Of a DNA stretch of 64,000 nucleotides, positions 26,704 to 35,734 are shown in pieces (the stretch's first letter is position 1; every line of letters starts with the position of its first letter). Both the position numbers and the translations under genes were made by a program. The notes under the pieces are model-generated. The model was not told the DNA's origin. It saw only the letters and a program-made list of their open reading frames with translations, and ran no database searches. Origin of the DNA: Solibacillus sp. FSL H8-0523 (GTDB lineage: Bacteria > Bacillota > Bacilli > Bacillales_A > Planococcaceae); assembly GCF_038051985.1 (NCBI RefSeq), contig NZ_CP150291.1, positions 1,240,001-1,304,000 of the forward strand, written 5' to 3'.

Positions 26704-27570
26704 TTAATGAATCGGTTGTTTTTTATCGTCTAATGTAAAGCCTTCACCGGCTACGTCTCGCACGTCCATGATCGAAACAAAGGCATGTGGATCAACTCGG
26801 TGAATGATAGATTTCAAACGGACAAGCTCATTGCGCGACACGACACAGTATAAGACATCACGGTGCTCTTTTGTAAAGTGACCATGGCCATCAAATACCG
26901 TCACGCCGCGTTCCATATTTTTTGAAATTAAATCGGCAATTTCATCCGATTTTAATGAAATGATAAATGCCCCTTTTGCTGTGTATGCGCCTTCTTGTAC
27001 TAAGTCAATCACACGTCCACCGACATAAACTGCAACTAATGTATACATCATCGAACGGGCATCTAAGAATGTTGCCCAAGAGATGAGAATCACGAAAAAG
27101 TCAAAGCCAAACATCGTTTTCCCAATGCTCCAGCCTAAATATTTGTTCGCTAAGCGCGCTAAAATATCGACCCCACCAGTTGTCCCACCAAAGCGGAAGA
27201 CAATCCCTAGACCGACGCCGACAAATACCCCAGCAAATAACGAGACGAGCAGTAAGTCGTCTTGTAAATTCATGTTGACTTCATACTTTTGGAAGATTTT
27301 CAAGAAAACCGATACGCTAACTGTCCCAATGATTGTATAAATAAATGTGCGTTTACCAAGTAGTTTCCATCCTAAGATGAACATTGGAATATTTAATAGC
27401 AAATTCATTAATGCTGGGTCCCAATTTAGTGTAAAATATAAAATAAGTGTAATACCACTAAAGCCGCCTTCGCCAAGCTGGTTTTGCATATTAAAATGTA
27501 CAAAGCCAAAGCTAAAGAGAGCAGTTCCGATGAGGATCCCGATAATGTTTTGTATTTTAATGCCCTTCAT
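26704..27570 (-). CDS. ypjC: YitT family membrane protein (DUF161/DUF2179)
   Basis: Integral membrane protein of 288 residues with about five to six N-terminal helices (DUF161, about residues 8-205) and a C-terminal soluble DUF2179 domain (about 220-278) containing R-D-V-L-Y-C-V-V. The glycine-rich G-F-G-G-T-T-G-G-V-D-I-like segment (R-F-G-G-T-T-G-G-V-D) is the family hallmark. The start ATG follows GGAGG by 5 bases on the minus strand. The gene is in the position and orientation of B. subtilis ypjC. Transport or sensor function is unproven. Confidence 0.88.
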   Translation of the reverse strand: MKGIKIQNIIGILIGTALFSFGFVHFNMQNQLGEGGFSGITLILYFTLNWDPALMNLLLNIPMFILGWKLLGKRTFIYTIIGTVSVSVFLKIFQKYEVNMNLQDDLLLVSLFAGVFVGVGLGIVFRFGGTTGGVDILARLANKYLGWSIGKTMFGFDFFVILISWATFLDARSMMYTLVAVYVGGRVIDLVQEGAYTAKGAFIISLKSDEIADLISKNMERGVTVFDGHGHFTKEHRDVLYCVVSRNELVRLKSIIHRVDPHAFVSIMDVRDVAGEGFTLDDKKQPIH

Positions 27571-27647
27571 TGTTATCCTCCTAATACGAATGTACGAAAT
27601 TTTGTGTTCAAGTAGTAAAAAGCTACATTTGTTATTATGTTAGATTT

Positions 27648-27677
27648 TTGCACGTTTTACAACATCCATTGCATAAT
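27648..27677 (+). promoter_or_regulatory. Putative promoter of dapB
   Basis: TTGCAC and CATAAT lie 18 bases apart, with TG just before the -10 box, about 73 bases before the dapB start. No lysine riboswitch is seen in the leader. Confidence 0.4.
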
Positions 27678-27750
27678 AATAACAAGGACAGATTTTTCGG
27701 GTTTCGTTAGCGTATAAAATAACTTGTATTAGAAAAAAGGAGTTTTTGTA

Positions 27751-28548
27751 ATGACGATTAAAGTAGCAATTGCCGGTGCACGTGGCAAAATGGGAACAGA
27801 GGCAGTACATACTGTAATGAAGCATGAAGCGATGGAATTAGTCGCCGTATTAGATTACAAAGAAGTTGGGGAGACATTAGCTGATTTAGAGCAATTTCCA
27901 GCGTCTTATGAAGTGCCTGTTTATACAGATTTAGATAAATTAGTTGCCGATACAAAGCCTGATGTGTTCGTAGATTTAACGAATCCACATCTAGTTTATG
28001 AGCGTACAAAAGCGGCCCTTTTACATAATGTTCGTCCAGTTGTCGGTACAACAGGCTTTACAGACGAGCAGTTACAAGAATTAACGGATTTAGCGAAGGA
28101 CAAAAAGATGGGCTGCATCATTGCGCCGAATTTTGCGATTGGTGCTATTTTAATGATGAAATTTGCAAAAGAAGCGGCAAAATATTTCCCGGATGTAGAA
28201 ATTATCGAAATGCATCATGACCAAAAGCTTGACGCCCCATCAGGAACTGGTATTAAAACCGCACAAATGATTAGTGAAGTGCGAAAAGCAAAACAGCAAG
28301 GGCATCCAGATGAACAAGAAACACATGCAGGCGCGCGCGGTGCAGATTACGAAGGCATGCGTATCCATTCAGTACGTCTTCCTGGTTTAGTTGCGCACCA
28401 ACAAGTATTATTTGGAGGAACAGGTGAATTATTAACGATTCGACATGATTCCTTAAATCGTGGGAGTTTCATGGGCGGAATCGCGTATTGCGTTGAAGAA
28501 GTGATGAAACGTAATTCGTTAATTTACGGCTTAGAGAATATTATTTAG
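27751..28548 (+). CDS. dapB: 4-Hydroxy-tetrahydrodipicolinate reductase
   Basis: It reduces hydroxytetrahydrodipicolinate to tetrahydrodipicolinate in the diaminopimelate/lysine pathway, feeding both lysine and peptidoglycan. The NAD(P)-binding loop G-A-R-G-K-M-G lies at 9-15, and the catalytic region [14 protein letters not shown] contains the expected histidines and lysine. At 265 residues it has the family length. AAAAGGAG lies upstream of the ATG. First gene of dapB-mgsA-bshA-cca-birA. Confidence 0.97.
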   Translation: MTIKVAIAGARGKMGTEAVHTVMKHEAMELVAVLDYKEVGETLADLEQFPASYEVPVYTDLDKLVADTKPDVFVDLTNPHLVYERTKAALLHNVRPVVGTTGFTDEQLQELTDLAKDKKMGCIIAPNFAIGAILMMKFAKEAAKYFPDVEIIEMHHDQKLDAPSGTGIKTAQMISEVRKAKQQGHPDEQETHAGARGADYEGMRIHSVRLPGLVAHQQVLFGGTGELLTIRHDSLNRGSFMGGIAYCVEEVMKRNSLIYGLENII

Positions 28549-28563
28549 AAACGAGATGATCTT

Positions 28564-28968
28564 ATGAAGATTGCATTAATTGCGCATGATCGTAAAAAAG
28601 ACAATTTAATTCAGTTTGCCATTGCCTACCGTGATATTTTAGCGGAGCATGATTTATATGCAACCGGTACGACCGGAACAATGATAGAAGCAGAAACCAA
28701 ATTACCGATTACCAAATTCCGTTCAGGTCCACTTGGGGGAGATCAGCAAATTGGTGCGATGATTGCCAATAATGATATGGATATGGTGTTTTTCTTCCGT
28801 GATCCATTAACAGCGCAGCCGCACGAGCCAGATGTAATGGCGTTAGTCCGTTTATGTGACTTGTATCATATCCCACTGGCGACAAATATGGGTACAGCAG
28901 AAATCATTTTAAAAGGGTTGCAAGAGGGCTTTGTCGACTGGCGCATCTTAGAAGAACGTAGACAATAA
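28564..28968 (+). CDS. mgsA: Methylglyoxal synthase
   Basis: It converts dihydroxyacetone phosphate to methylglyoxal and phosphate, a bypass that relieves sugar-phosphate stress. The 134-residue protein begins [10 protein letters not shown] and has G-T-T-G-T and [12 protein letters not shown], which contain the phosphate-binding and catalytic aspartate residues. In B. subtilis bshB1 follows; here bshA follows directly. Confidence 0.96.
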   Translation: MKIALIAHDRKKDNLIQFAIAYRDILAEHDLYATGTTGTMIEAETKLPITKFRSGPLGGDQQIGAMIANNDMDMVFFFRDPLTAQPHEPDVMALVRLCDLYHIPLATNMGTAEIILKGLQEGFVDWRILEERRQ

Positions 28969-29033
28969 CGAATAAGTCGATTATGCCTTGGTATAATTGA
29001 ATTCAGCTTATTTTTGAAAGGATGGAGAGACGA

Positions 29034-30197
29034 ATGAAAAAATTAAAAATTGGGATTACATGTTACCCAACAGTTGGAGGCTCTGGCGTTATCGCAACAG
29101 AGCTTGGAAAAATGTTAGCCGAGCGAGGGCATGAAATTCATTTCATTACATCGAGCGTGCCATTTCGACTAAATAAAATTTATCCAAACGTCTTTTTCCA
29201 CGAAGTAGAAGTGAATAATTATTCGGTATTTCAATATCCGCCTTATGATATTGCACTAGCAAGCAAAATGGCGGACGTTATTAAAGAAGAGCAATTAGAT
29301 ATTTTACATGTGCATTATGCCATTCCACACGCAGTATGTGCCGTTTTAGCACGTGATATGAGTGGACAAGACGTCGGTATTGTTACAACGTTACACGGGA
29401 CAGATATTTCCGTATTAGGGGAAGATTCGACGCTATCACAGGCCATTAAATACGGGATTGACCGCTCTGATGCAGTAACGGCTGTTTCAGAAGCACTGAA
29501 GCAACAAACGTATGACCTAATCGATACAAAGGCTCCGATTGATACACTGTATAACTTCGTCGATGAGAATGTCTTTAAGCCGGTAGATCCAGGTGATTTA
29601 AAGCAGCAATTTGGAATAAAGGACGAAGAAAAAGTAATCATCCACATCTCGAACTTCCGTAAAATTAAAAATTTACCGGATATCGTTGAATCGTTTATGA
29701 AAATTCGTGAAAAAATGCCGGCTAAACTATTACTAGTCGGAGATGGACCTGAAAAGCATCGTGTAATGGAGCAAGTAAAGGCTTCTCCGTATAAAAAAGA
29801 TGTGTTGTTTTTAGGTAAGCAGGAAAACATTACAGAGCTATTCGCGATTAGTGATTTAAAGCTACTGTTATCGGAAAAAGAATCATTTGGGCTTGTCTTA
29901 CTCGAAGCGATGGCTTGTGCGGTGCCGGGTATTGGGACAAATATTGGTGGTATTCCTGAAGTGATTGAACATGGAAAAAACGGATATATCGTCGAGCTTG
30001 GTGATACGCAGGCCGTAGCAGATTATGCGGTACAGTTATTACAAGATGAAGAAAAACTAGCTTCGTTTAGTGAAGCTGCATTATATGCGGTATCGGAGCA
30101 TTTCCATGAACACAAAATTATTAAGCAATATGAAGATATATATGAAAGAGTGGTAGCAAAGAAAAATGATTCCAAAGCATTGGCAGGGCGCGATTGA
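29034..30197 (+). CDS. bshA: N-acetyl-alpha-D-glucosaminyl L-malate synthase (bacillithiol)
   Basis: This GT4 glycosyltransferase joins UDP-GlcNAc and L-malate, the first step of bacillithiol synthesis. The N-terminus I-G-I-T-C-Y-P-T-V-G-G-S-G-V-I-A is the family hallmark, and the E-x7-E donor motif is in E-S-F-G-L-V-L-L-E-A. The ATG 7 bases after GGAG is chosen; an ATG 12 bases earlier overlaps the ribosome site. The gene overlaps cca by 32 bases. The deacetylase gene bshB1, its usual neighbour, is not in this window. Confidence 0.94.
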   Translation: MKKLKIGITCYPTVGGSGVIATELGKMLAERGHEIHFITSSVPFRLNKIYPNVFFHEVEVNNYSVFQYPPYDIALASKMADVIKEEQLDILHVHYAIPHAVCAVLARDMSGQDVGIVTTLHGTDISVLGEDSTLSQAIKYGIDRSDAVTAVSEALKQQTYDLIDTKAPIDTLYNFVDENVFKPVDPGDLKQQFGIKDEEKVIIHISNFRKIKNLPDIVESFMKIREKMPAKLLLVGDGPEKHRVMEQVKASPYKKDVLFLGKQENITELFAISDLKLLLSEKESFGLVLLEAMACAVPGIGTNIGGIPEVIEHGKNGYIVELGDTQAVADYAVQLLQDEEKLASFSEAALYAVSEHFHEHKIIKQYEDIYERVVAKKNDSKALAGRD

Positions 30198-31332
30198 CGT
30201 AATAAAAAGCATTGAAAACGCCGGTTTTGAAGCATTTATCGTTGGTGGCGCGGTCCGTGATTACTATTTAAACAAAAAAAATCATGATGTCGACATTGCC
30301 ACAAGTGCACTCCCAGAAGAAATTCAGGCGATTTTTCCGCAGACGATTGACGTCGGTATTGAACATGGTACCGTACTCGTCATGCACAAAGGTGAGCCGA
30401 TTGAAGTGACGACATATCGTACGGAATCGACGTATTCAGACCACCGAAGACCAGATGCCGTTCATTTCGTCCGCAATTTAGCAGAAGATTTAAAGCGTCG
30501 TGATTTTACAATGAATGCGATGGCGTTAAGTCAAACGGGTGAATATATTGACCTGTATGAAGGACGCAAGCATATTGATGAACAGTTGATTTGCGCGGTT
30601 GGCATTGCAGCGGAACGCTTTGGCGAGGATGCGCTCAGAATGCTGCGTGCTGTTCGTTTTGCAGCCCAGCTGAATTTTACAATTGAGGCTGAGACCTTTG
30701 CAGCAATCGGGCAGCAAGCCACTTCGATTGAGCTTATTGCAATGGAACGCATTCAAGTAGAGCTTTCAAAAATATTTACAGCAAGCCACGTAGCACAAGG
30801 GATTCATTATCTAGAAACCTCGGGGCTTGCTGCGTATTTACCAGGACAGTTTGATGCAACGGCTTGGCATAATTTTAATTCAGATAACCGCCAAGTAGGA
30901 TGGGCGTATTTTTGTTTAGTAAATGAGGATGCGACCTTATTAACAAACTATCGTTGCTCGAATAAGGATAAGCAGTTTACAAAGCTGGTATTAGAGGCAT
31001 ATGACTGTCTGATCCGTGGTGTGAAGCGAATCGATTTACTGCGCTTTGACCTGGACGTTCTTCAAACAGCGTATCAGTTTATGAAGCTGCGCAAACAAGA
31101 AGTAACAATTACTTGGCAAGAGGTACAGCAGCGAAAACAAGCTTTACCGATTCAATCGGCAAAGGAGCTTGCGATTACTGGACAAGATGTCATGATGTGG
31201 TCAGCAAAAAAACGCGGTCCATGGATAAAAGAAACGCTTGAAGCCGCGGTATCTGCCGTTGTAAATGGTGAAGTAACAAATGATAAACAACAATTAAAGG
31301 ACTGGTTTCATGCAACGATCGATGAAGGATGA
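30166..31332 (+). CDS. cca: CCA-adding tRNA nucleotidyltransferase
   Basis: Adds or repairs the 3' CCA of tRNAs without a nucleic acid template. The class II nucleotidyltransferase motif G-G-A-V-R-D lies at 27-32, with catalytic D41 and D43 in H-D-V-D-I-A-T; R-R-D-F-T-M-N-A-M-A follows, and E-D-x-L-R-M-L-R-A-V-R-F (with A between D and L) marks the helical neck. At 388 residues it has normal length. It overlaps bshA upstream and birA downstream, showing tight operon packing. Confidence 0.96.
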   Translation: MIPKHWQGAIDVIKSIENAGFEAFIVGGAVRDYYLNKKNHDVDIATSALPEEIQAIFPQTIDVGIEHGTVLVMHKGEPIEVTTYRTESTYSDHRRPDAVHFVRNLAEDLKRRDFTMNAMALSQTGEYIDLYEGRKHIDEQLICAVGIAAERFGEDALRMLRAVRFAAQLNFTIEAETFAAIGQQATSIELIAMERIQVELSKIFTASHVAQGIHYLETSGLAAYLPGQFDATAWHNFNSDNRQVGWAYFCLVNEDATLLTNYRCSNKDKQFTKLVLEAYDCLIRGVKRIDLLRFDLDVLQTAYQFMKLRKQEVTITWQEVQQRKQALPIQSAKELAITGQDVMMWSAKKRGPWIKETLEAAVSAVVNGEVTNDKQQLKDWFHATIDEG

Positions 31333-32293
31333 GATTTTACATCGTTTTTTAAATGCACAGGGTGAACCAATTTCGGGTCAGCAGTTAGCTGATGATTTCC
31401 AAGTGTCGCGCACTGCAATTTGGAAGCATTTGCAAAGCTTACAGCAGGAGGGCTATACATTTGAAACGCTTAAAAAGCGTGGCTATAAACTCCTTGCTGT
31501 ACCAGACCGCGTAGATTTTGGTCAGTTAAAGCAGCTATTAACAACGAAGCGCTATGGCCAGCAGGTGCATTACTTTGAACGTGTGGAATCCACGCAGCTT
31601 GTGGCACATGACTTAGTACGTCAAGGTGTACCAGATGGCACGCTTGTCATTGCTGAGCATCAAACCGCAGGGCGTGGCCGTATGCAGCGTGAATGGGAAT
31701 CGTCTGAGGGCAAAGGGATTTGGATGACGCTTATTATTCGTCCTGAAATTGCGCCACATCAAGCACCACAATTTACACTTGTAACGGCTGTTGCTGTTGT
31801 CAATGCAATGAAAGTAAGTTTTCAAAACTTCACACCACAAATTAAGTGGCCGAATGATATTTTAGTAAATGGGAAAAAAACGACGGGCATTTTAACGGAA
31901 ATGATTGCCGAAGAAAATCGTATTCAAGCTTTACTGATTGGTATTGGCATTAATGTCAATCAAGAGCAAGCCGATTTCCCAGATGCTCTGCAAACGATTG
32001 CAACTTCCGTGGCAATTGAAGAAGGCCAGCAAGTCGACCGTGTGCAATTAGTGGCAAAGGTGCTCGATTTTTTAGAGCATTACGGCGACCATTATGTCAA
32101 ACACGGTTTCCCGCTTATTAAAAAGCTATGGGAAGAATCTTCCTGCACGATTGGCAGTCAAGTACGCGCGACAACGCTACGTGAAGTCGTAGAAGGTGAA
32201 GCGATTGCGATTACGGATTCAGGTGTCCTTGAAATTCGCCAGGCTAATGGGGAGATAAAAGGCGTTTATTCAGCGGATATCGAGATTTTATAG
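31310..32293 (+). CDS. birA: Biotin-protein ligase and biotin repressor
   Basis: Bifunctional protein: an N-terminal winged helix (about 1-65, S-R-T-A-I-W-K-H-L) that represses biotin genes when loaded, and a ligase domain that attaches biotin to acetyl-CoA and pyruvate carboxylases. The biotinyl-AMP motif G-R-G-R-M-Q-R-E-W lies in the ligase domain, followed by K-W-P-N-D-I. The start ATG is 9 bases after TAAAGG and overlaps cca by 23 bases; a second in-frame ATG lies 12 bases on. Confidence 0.95.
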   Translation: MQRSMKDEILHRFLNAQGEPISGQQLADDFQVSRTAIWKHLQSLQQEGYTFETLKKRGYKLLAVPDRVDFGQLKQLLTTKRYGQQVHYFERVESTQLVAHDLVRQGVPDGTLVIAEHQTAGRGRMQREWESSEGKGIWMTLIIRPEIAPHQAPQFTLVTAVAVVNAMKVSFQNFTPQIKWPNDILVNGKKTTGILTEMIAEENRIQALLIGIGINVNQEQADFPDALQTIATSVAIEEGQQVDRVQLVAKVLDFLEHYGDHYVKHGFPLIKKLWEESSCTIGSQVRATTLREVVEGEAIAITDSGVLEIRQANGEIKGVYSADIEIL

Positions 32294-32302
32294 CCTTTTG
32301 AT

Positions 32303-32340
32303 ACTCCCCGCGGAAAGCATCCGCCGTAGCGTAGCAGAAC
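32303..32340. repeat. GC-rich intergenic repeat-like hairpin
   Basis: ACTCCCCGCGGAAAGC continues into ATCCGCCGTAGCG; GCGG pairs with CCGC. It lies 10 bases after birA and may help terminate it. This type of CCCCGCGGAAAGC element is one I associate with Bacillaceae intergenic repeats, but only one copy is present here. Confidence 0.4.
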
Positions 32341-32396
32341 CGTCAACTTATGATGATTAACATTAAAATAATATTCTGTACGTTTTCTTCTAAAAT

Positions 32397-32405
32397 TGTT
32401 ATAGT
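32397..32405 (+). promoter_or_regulatory. Extended -10 promoter of the pan leader
   Basis: TG-T-TATAGT is an extended -10 element; no good -35 box is present. Transcription would begin near 32411, at the base of the first pan hairpin. Confidence 0.45.
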
Positions 32406-32409
32406 AGCT

Positions 32410-32504
32410 CTAGGACAGTATCTACTTGCTTAGAACTGTACCTAGTAAGAAATGATTACACTACTATAAAAAAATCTGCCTTGATCTAACTAGACAGGGA
32501 CGGA
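32410..32504 (+). ncRNA. Pan-motif-like tandem hairpin leader upstream of panBCD
   Basis: There are two hairpins of the same build. Hairpin 1 (32410-32445): CTAGG, ACAGT, bulged A, TCTA, loop, TAGA, ACTGT, bulged A, CCTAG. Hairpin 2 (32475-32504): TCTG, CCTTG, bulged A, TCTA, loop, TAGA, CAGGG, bulged A, CGGA. The inner TCTA/TAGA stem and both bulged adenosines are in identical places, while the other stems differ in sequence but still pair. This matches, as far as I recall it, the pan RNA motif described upstream of pantothenate genes. A strong terminator follows at 32622, so control of read-through is likely. Confidence 0.72.
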
Positions 32505-32556
32505 AGAAAACAAGCGTTAATAAGCAAGGCTAATAGGCGACTAGGAACCTTGATAA

Positions 32557-32590
32557 AGCACTATTTTGATTTTTCGAAAAGTGTTTTTTG
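32557..32590 (+). terminator. Possible weak terminator in the pan leader
   Basis: CAC and TTTT pair with AAAA and GTG across a two-base bulge, followed by TTTTTTG. It is upstream of the stronger terminator. Confidence 0.4.
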
Positions 32591-32621
32591 ACGCACAAAA
32601 ACCTAATTGTAATTTTACAAT

Positions 32622-32662
32622 GGGGCTCTTCTGTCTAATTTTAGACAGGAGAGCTCTTTTTT
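32622..32662 (+). terminator. Terminator/attenuator immediately upstream of panB
   Basis: A 14-pair stem, GGGCTCTTCTGTCT with AGACAGGAGAGCTC (G-T pairs allowed), loop AATTTT, then six T. It lies about 30 bases before the panB start and after the tandem hairpins, so it is a probable expression platform. Confidence 0.9.
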
Positions 32663-32690
32663 GTTTTCTTCCTCAAATAAGGAGGACAGA

Positions 32691-33527
32691 ATGAAAACGA
32701 CAGCTCAGTTTTTAACAATGAAAGAGCAGCAAGAAAAAATCGTTATGGTCACGGCGTATGATTACCCTGGCGCGAAATTTAGTGAAGAGGCCGGGGTCGA
32801 TATGATCTTAGTTGGGGATTCACTTGGCATGGTCGTACTTGGCTATGACTCAACAATGCGCGTGACGGTCGATGATATGATTCACCATAGTAAAGCGGTT
32901 CGTCGCGGTGCCCCAGATACGTTCATCGTAGTCGATATGCCGTTTGGGTCGTATCACGGGGATGTCAATGACACATTAAAAACAGCGGTACGCATGATGC
33001 AAGAAACGAATGCCAATGCGGTAAAAGTCGAAGGCGCTGGCGATATCGTACCGGTCATTAAAAAGTTAACCGATGCTGGTATTCCTGTTGTAGCGCATCT
33101 TGGTTTACTGCCACAATCCGCAGGTGTTTTAGGTGGCTATAAGGTGCAAGGAAAAACGGCGGAGCAAGCAGCAAAATTAATTGAAGATGCACGCGCGGTA
33201 GAACAGGCGGGTGCATGTGCGGTTGTACTCGAGTGTATTCCACATCAATTAACAGCGGTTGTTTCAGAAAAGCTAGTGATCCCAACAATCGGTATTGGTG
33301 CGGGCGTTGAAGCAGATGGTCAAGTGCTTGTCTTCCATGATTTACTGCAATACGGCAAACATCATATCCCAAAATTTGTGCACGGCTTTGCACAAGTTGG
33401 CAATGAAATCGAGCGTGGGTTAAAAGGCTATACAGCTTCAGTAAAAGCAGAAACATTCCCAACACTTGCGCATAGCTTTACGATGAAAGAGGAGCAATTA
33501 AACGAGCTGTATGGAGGCATAAAATAA
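32691..33527 (+). CDS. panB: 3-Methyl-2-oxobutanoate hydroxymethyltransferase
   Basis: It forms ketopantoate from ketoisovalerate and methylene-tetrahydrofolate, the first committed step to pantothenate and CoA. T-A-Y-D-Y-P-G-A and [13 protein letters not shown] are the substrate- and metal-binding motifs, and I-P-T-I-G-I-G-A-G lies near the C-terminus. The ATG 5 bases after AAGGAGG gives 278 residues, the usual length. A longer frame starting in the terminator is rejected. Its stop overlaps the panC start. Confidence 0.96.
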   Translation: MKTTAQFLTMKEQQEKIVMVTAYDYPGAKFSEEAGVDMILVGDSLGMVVLGYDSTMRVTVDDMIHHSKAVRRGAPDTFIVVDMPFGSYHGDVNDTLKTAVRMMQETNANAVKVEGAGDIVPVIKKLTDAGIPVVAHLGLLPQSAGVLGGYKVQGKTAEQAAKLIEDARAVEQAGACAVVLECIPHQLTAVVSEKLVIPTIGIGAGVEADGQVLVFHDLLQYGKHHIPKFVHGFAQVGNEIERGLKGYTASVKAETFPTLAHSFTMKEEQLNELYGGIK

Positions 33528-34390
33528 TGAATGTACTCACAACAATTGCACAGCTTCGCCAAGTTGTGTTAGATACTAAAAATCAACATCAAACAATCGG
33601 CTTAGTGCCAACAATGGGCTATTTACACGAGGGGCATTTAACATTAGCACAACATGCCAAACGTGAAAATGATGTCGCCATCATGAGTATTTTCGTCAAT
33701 CCAACACAGTTTGGACCAAACGAAGATTTCGAATCGTATCCACGCGACTTAGCACGTGATACGAAGCTAGCGGCATCAGTGGGTGTTGACTATATTTTTG
33801 CGCCAGCAGTTGAAGAGATGTATCCACAAGACGGTGGGATTCGCATTCGCGCCGGACGCCAAGCAGAGCTACTATGCGGGGCAAGTCGTCCCGGTCATTT
33901 CGACGGAGTACTGCAAGTCGTTGCCAAATTATTTAATTTAGTTCAGCCAGATCGTGCCTACTTTGGACAAAAGGACGCGCAGCAAGTCGCGATTATTCAA
34001 ACGATGGTACGCGATTACAATTTCCCGATTGAGCTACGCGTAGTTCCAGTCGTGCGTGAAGAGGACGGATTAGCAAAATCAAGCCGCAATGTGTATTTAA
34101 ATGAAACAGAGCGCACACAAGCACCGGCCATTCAGCAAGCATTACAACTAGCAAAATGCGAGCTTCAAGAAACACAAGATGTAAAAAAAGCGCTCGCACT
34201 TGCAACAAAACTAATTGAAGACAATACGGATGGAAATATTGATTATTTGTCGATTTTATCGTATCCAGATCTTAACGAAGTAACAGTAGATACAGAACAA
34301 ATTGTTTTAGCCGCAGCTGTTTATCTAGGTAAAACAAGATTAATTGATAACGTGATTTTTTCATTAAAAGGAGAAATGGCACATGTTTAG
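33527..34390 (+). CDS. panC: Pantothenate synthetase
   Basis: ATP-dependent ligase joining pantoate and beta-alanine. The nucleotidyltransferase motif [11 protein letters not shown] (27-37) is the HIGH-like signature, and [10 protein letters not shown] and the K-S-S-R-N motif are present. At 287 residues it has normal length. It overlaps both panB (TAATG) and panD, so the three steps are translated together. Confidence 0.96.
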   Translation: MNVLTTIAQLRQVVLDTKNQHQTIGLVPTMGYLHEGHLTLAQHAKRENDVAIMSIFVNPTQFGPNEDFESYPRDLARDTKLAASVGVDYIFAPAVEEMYPQDGGIRIRAGRQAELLCGASRPGHFDGVLQVVAKLFNLVQPDRAYFGQKDAQQVAIIQTMVRDYNFPIELRVVPVVREEDGLAKSSRNVYLNETERTQAPAIQQALQLAKCELQETQDVKKALALATKLIEDNTDGNIDYLSILSYPDLNEVTVDTEQIVLAAAVYLGKTRLIDNVIFSLKGEMAHV

Positions 34391-34766
34391 AATGATGATG
34401 AATAGTAAAATTCACCGCGCACAAGTCACACAAGCAGACTTAAATTATGTCGGTTCGATTACGATTGACCAAGATATTTTAGATGCGGTGGGTATGCTAG
34501 CAAATGAAAAGGTGCATATCGTGAATAATAATAATGGTGCCCGCTTTGAAACATATATTATCGCAGGCGAGCGCGGATCGGGTGTTATTTGTGTGAATGG
34601 TGCAGCAGCTCGTTTAGTGCAAAAAGGCGACATTGTCATCATTATCTCCTATGTGTACGTTGATCATAAAGAAGCTGCGAATCATAAGCCAACTGTAGCA
34701 ATTATGGGCGAACACAATACAATTAAAGAAATGATCAGCTACGAACCAGAAGCAACGGTGATGTAG
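34383..34766 (+). CDS. panD: Aspartate 1-decarboxylase (pyruvoyl-dependent)
   Basis: It makes beta-alanine from aspartate for PanC. The pro-enzyme cleaves itself between G24 and S25 in N-Y-V-G-S-I-T-I-D, and Ser25 becomes the pyruvoyl cofactor. [10 protein letters not shown] and N-G-A-A-A-R-L match the family core. At 127 residues it has normal length. It ends the pan operon at a terminator. Confidence 0.97.
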   Translation: MFRMMMNSKIHRAQVTQADLNYVGSITIDQDILDAVGMLANEKVHIVNNNNGARFETYIIAGERGSGVICVNGAAARLVQKGDIVIIISYVYVDHKEAANHKPTVAIMGEHNTIKEMISYEPEATVM

Positions 34767-34772
34767 ATTAAT

Positions 34773-34814
34773 AAAAAGGCGTTACGTGGATAAATTTCTG
34801 CGTAGCGTCTTTTA
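34773..34814 (+). terminator. Intrinsic terminator after panD
   Basis: AAAAGGCGTTACG pairs with CGTAGCGTCTTTT, with wobbles, ending TTTTAT. Confidence 0.75.
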
Positions 34815-34955
34815 TGTTACAAAATATTATTAGTTACATAATTTTGTAATCTTTATATTATATCCCTGTAATATACTTGAAATATTGTTTTAGTAAGATG
34901 AGTGTAGGTTGCAAATACCGAATATTTTAAGTTGAAGTAGGAGGAACAAGCTAGA

Positions 34956-35528
34956 ATGTTTAAAAACAAACTATTTTTAAGCTTAGTACTAGTGTTAATG
35001 GGCTCTATCTTCTATGTAAATGTAACAAATGCAGCTACTCATACAGTTAAGACTGATGAAGAATTAGATGAAATCGCCGATCGCTATGATACAACAGTAG
35101 ATATACTTTTAAAATTAAATGGTTTAACAGAAATGGAAGAAGCCGTTACCGGTTTTGTTTTACAGTTACCTGACCAAATTCAAAACAAACCTGCTGTTAA
35201 AGAGGAAAAGATAGAAATGTTAGAGGATTATGAAGTTGTCAAAACAATGACTGTTGAAGCAAGTGCCTTTACCGCGAATTGCAAAGGGTGCTCGGGTAAA
35301 ACAGCTTACGGTATTGATTTACGTAAAAATCCGAACATCAAATTAATTGCTGTAGATCCAAAAATAATTCCGCTTGGCACGAAAGTTTGGGTGAAGGGCT
35401 ACGGAATTGCTATTGCTGGTGATACAGGCGGGTCGATTAAAGGTGGCAAAATTGATTTATTTATGAAAACAAAAAAGCAAGCGTATAGCTGGGGTCGTAA
35501 AAAAGTAGAAATAAAAATTTTAAAATAA
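34956..35528 (+). CDS. Secreted LysM-like/3D-domain protein
   Basis: This 190-residue secreted protein has a signal peptide (about 1-27, cleavage after N-A-A) and a LysM-like cell-wall-binding segment (H-T-V-K-T-D-E-E-L-D-E-I-A-D-R-Y, about 29-75). A C-terminal 3D domain contains three key aspartates in V-D-P-K-I-I-P-L-G, D-T-G-G and K-I-D-L-F. The 3D fold is shared with Rpf/MltA-type wall enzymes (YocH, YabE, YuiC in B. subtilis), so muralytic activity at the wall is likely. A 9-base inverted repeat, TTACAAAAT/ATTTTGTAA (34817-34849), lies upstream. Confidence 0.85.
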   Translation: MFKNKLFLSLVLVLMGSIFYVNVTNAATHTVKTDEELDEIADRYDTTVDILLKLNGLTEMEEAVTGFVLQLPDQIQNKPAVKEEKIEMLEDYEVVKTMTVEASAFTANCKGCSGKTAYGIDLRKNPNIKLIAVDPKIIPLGTKVWVKGYGIAIAGDTGGSIKGGKIDLFMKTKKQAYSWGRKKVEIKILK

Positions 35529-35531
35529 GTA

Positions 35532-35575
35532 AAACGCAACAGTCACTGTAAAATGTGATTGTTGTGTTTTTTTGT
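35532..35575 (+). terminator. Intrinsic terminator after the 3D-domain gene
   Basis: AACGCAACAGTCAC pairs with GTGATTGTTGTGTT (a few wobbles), followed by seven T. Confidence 0.85.
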
Positions 35576-35576
35576 G

Positions 35577-35692
35577 AAAAAAAATACAATCCAACAATTT
35601 GGCTCATCGGTAGCGGTAGTCAATCAAGAAGTAGGTAATTTAGATGCCATGTCAGATACGTTACAAAAACAAGTAAAACATTTTTATCCGTT
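35577..35692 (+). pseudogene. Possible C-terminal remnant of a chemotaxis receptor
   Basis: A short open stretch with no start or ribosome site encodes a helix ending in L-D-A-M-S-D-T-L-Q-K-Q-V-K-H-F, which resembles the last helix of methyl-accepting chemotaxis proteins (L-x-x-x-S-x-x-L-x-x-x-V-x-x-F). It runs directly into a terminator. The rest of the gene is absent, so deletion before or with intron arrival is likely. The similarity covers about 35 residues only. Confidence 0.4.
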
Positions 35693-35732
35693 TAAGAGTC
35701 GTTCTGAAGTATTTTTCAGAACGACTCTTTTC
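35693..35732 (+). terminator. Terminator used as group IIC intron target
   Basis: AAGAGTCGTTCTGAA pairs perfectly with TTCAGAACGACTCTT around GTATTT; the T-rich tail TTCTT then meets the intron 5' end. Confidence 0.9.
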
Positions 35733-35734
35733 TT

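Noticed and set aside
29315-29830. 171-codon open frame on the minus strand inside bshA
   Set aside because: Low-complexity shadow sequence opposite a well-identified gene; no start signal.
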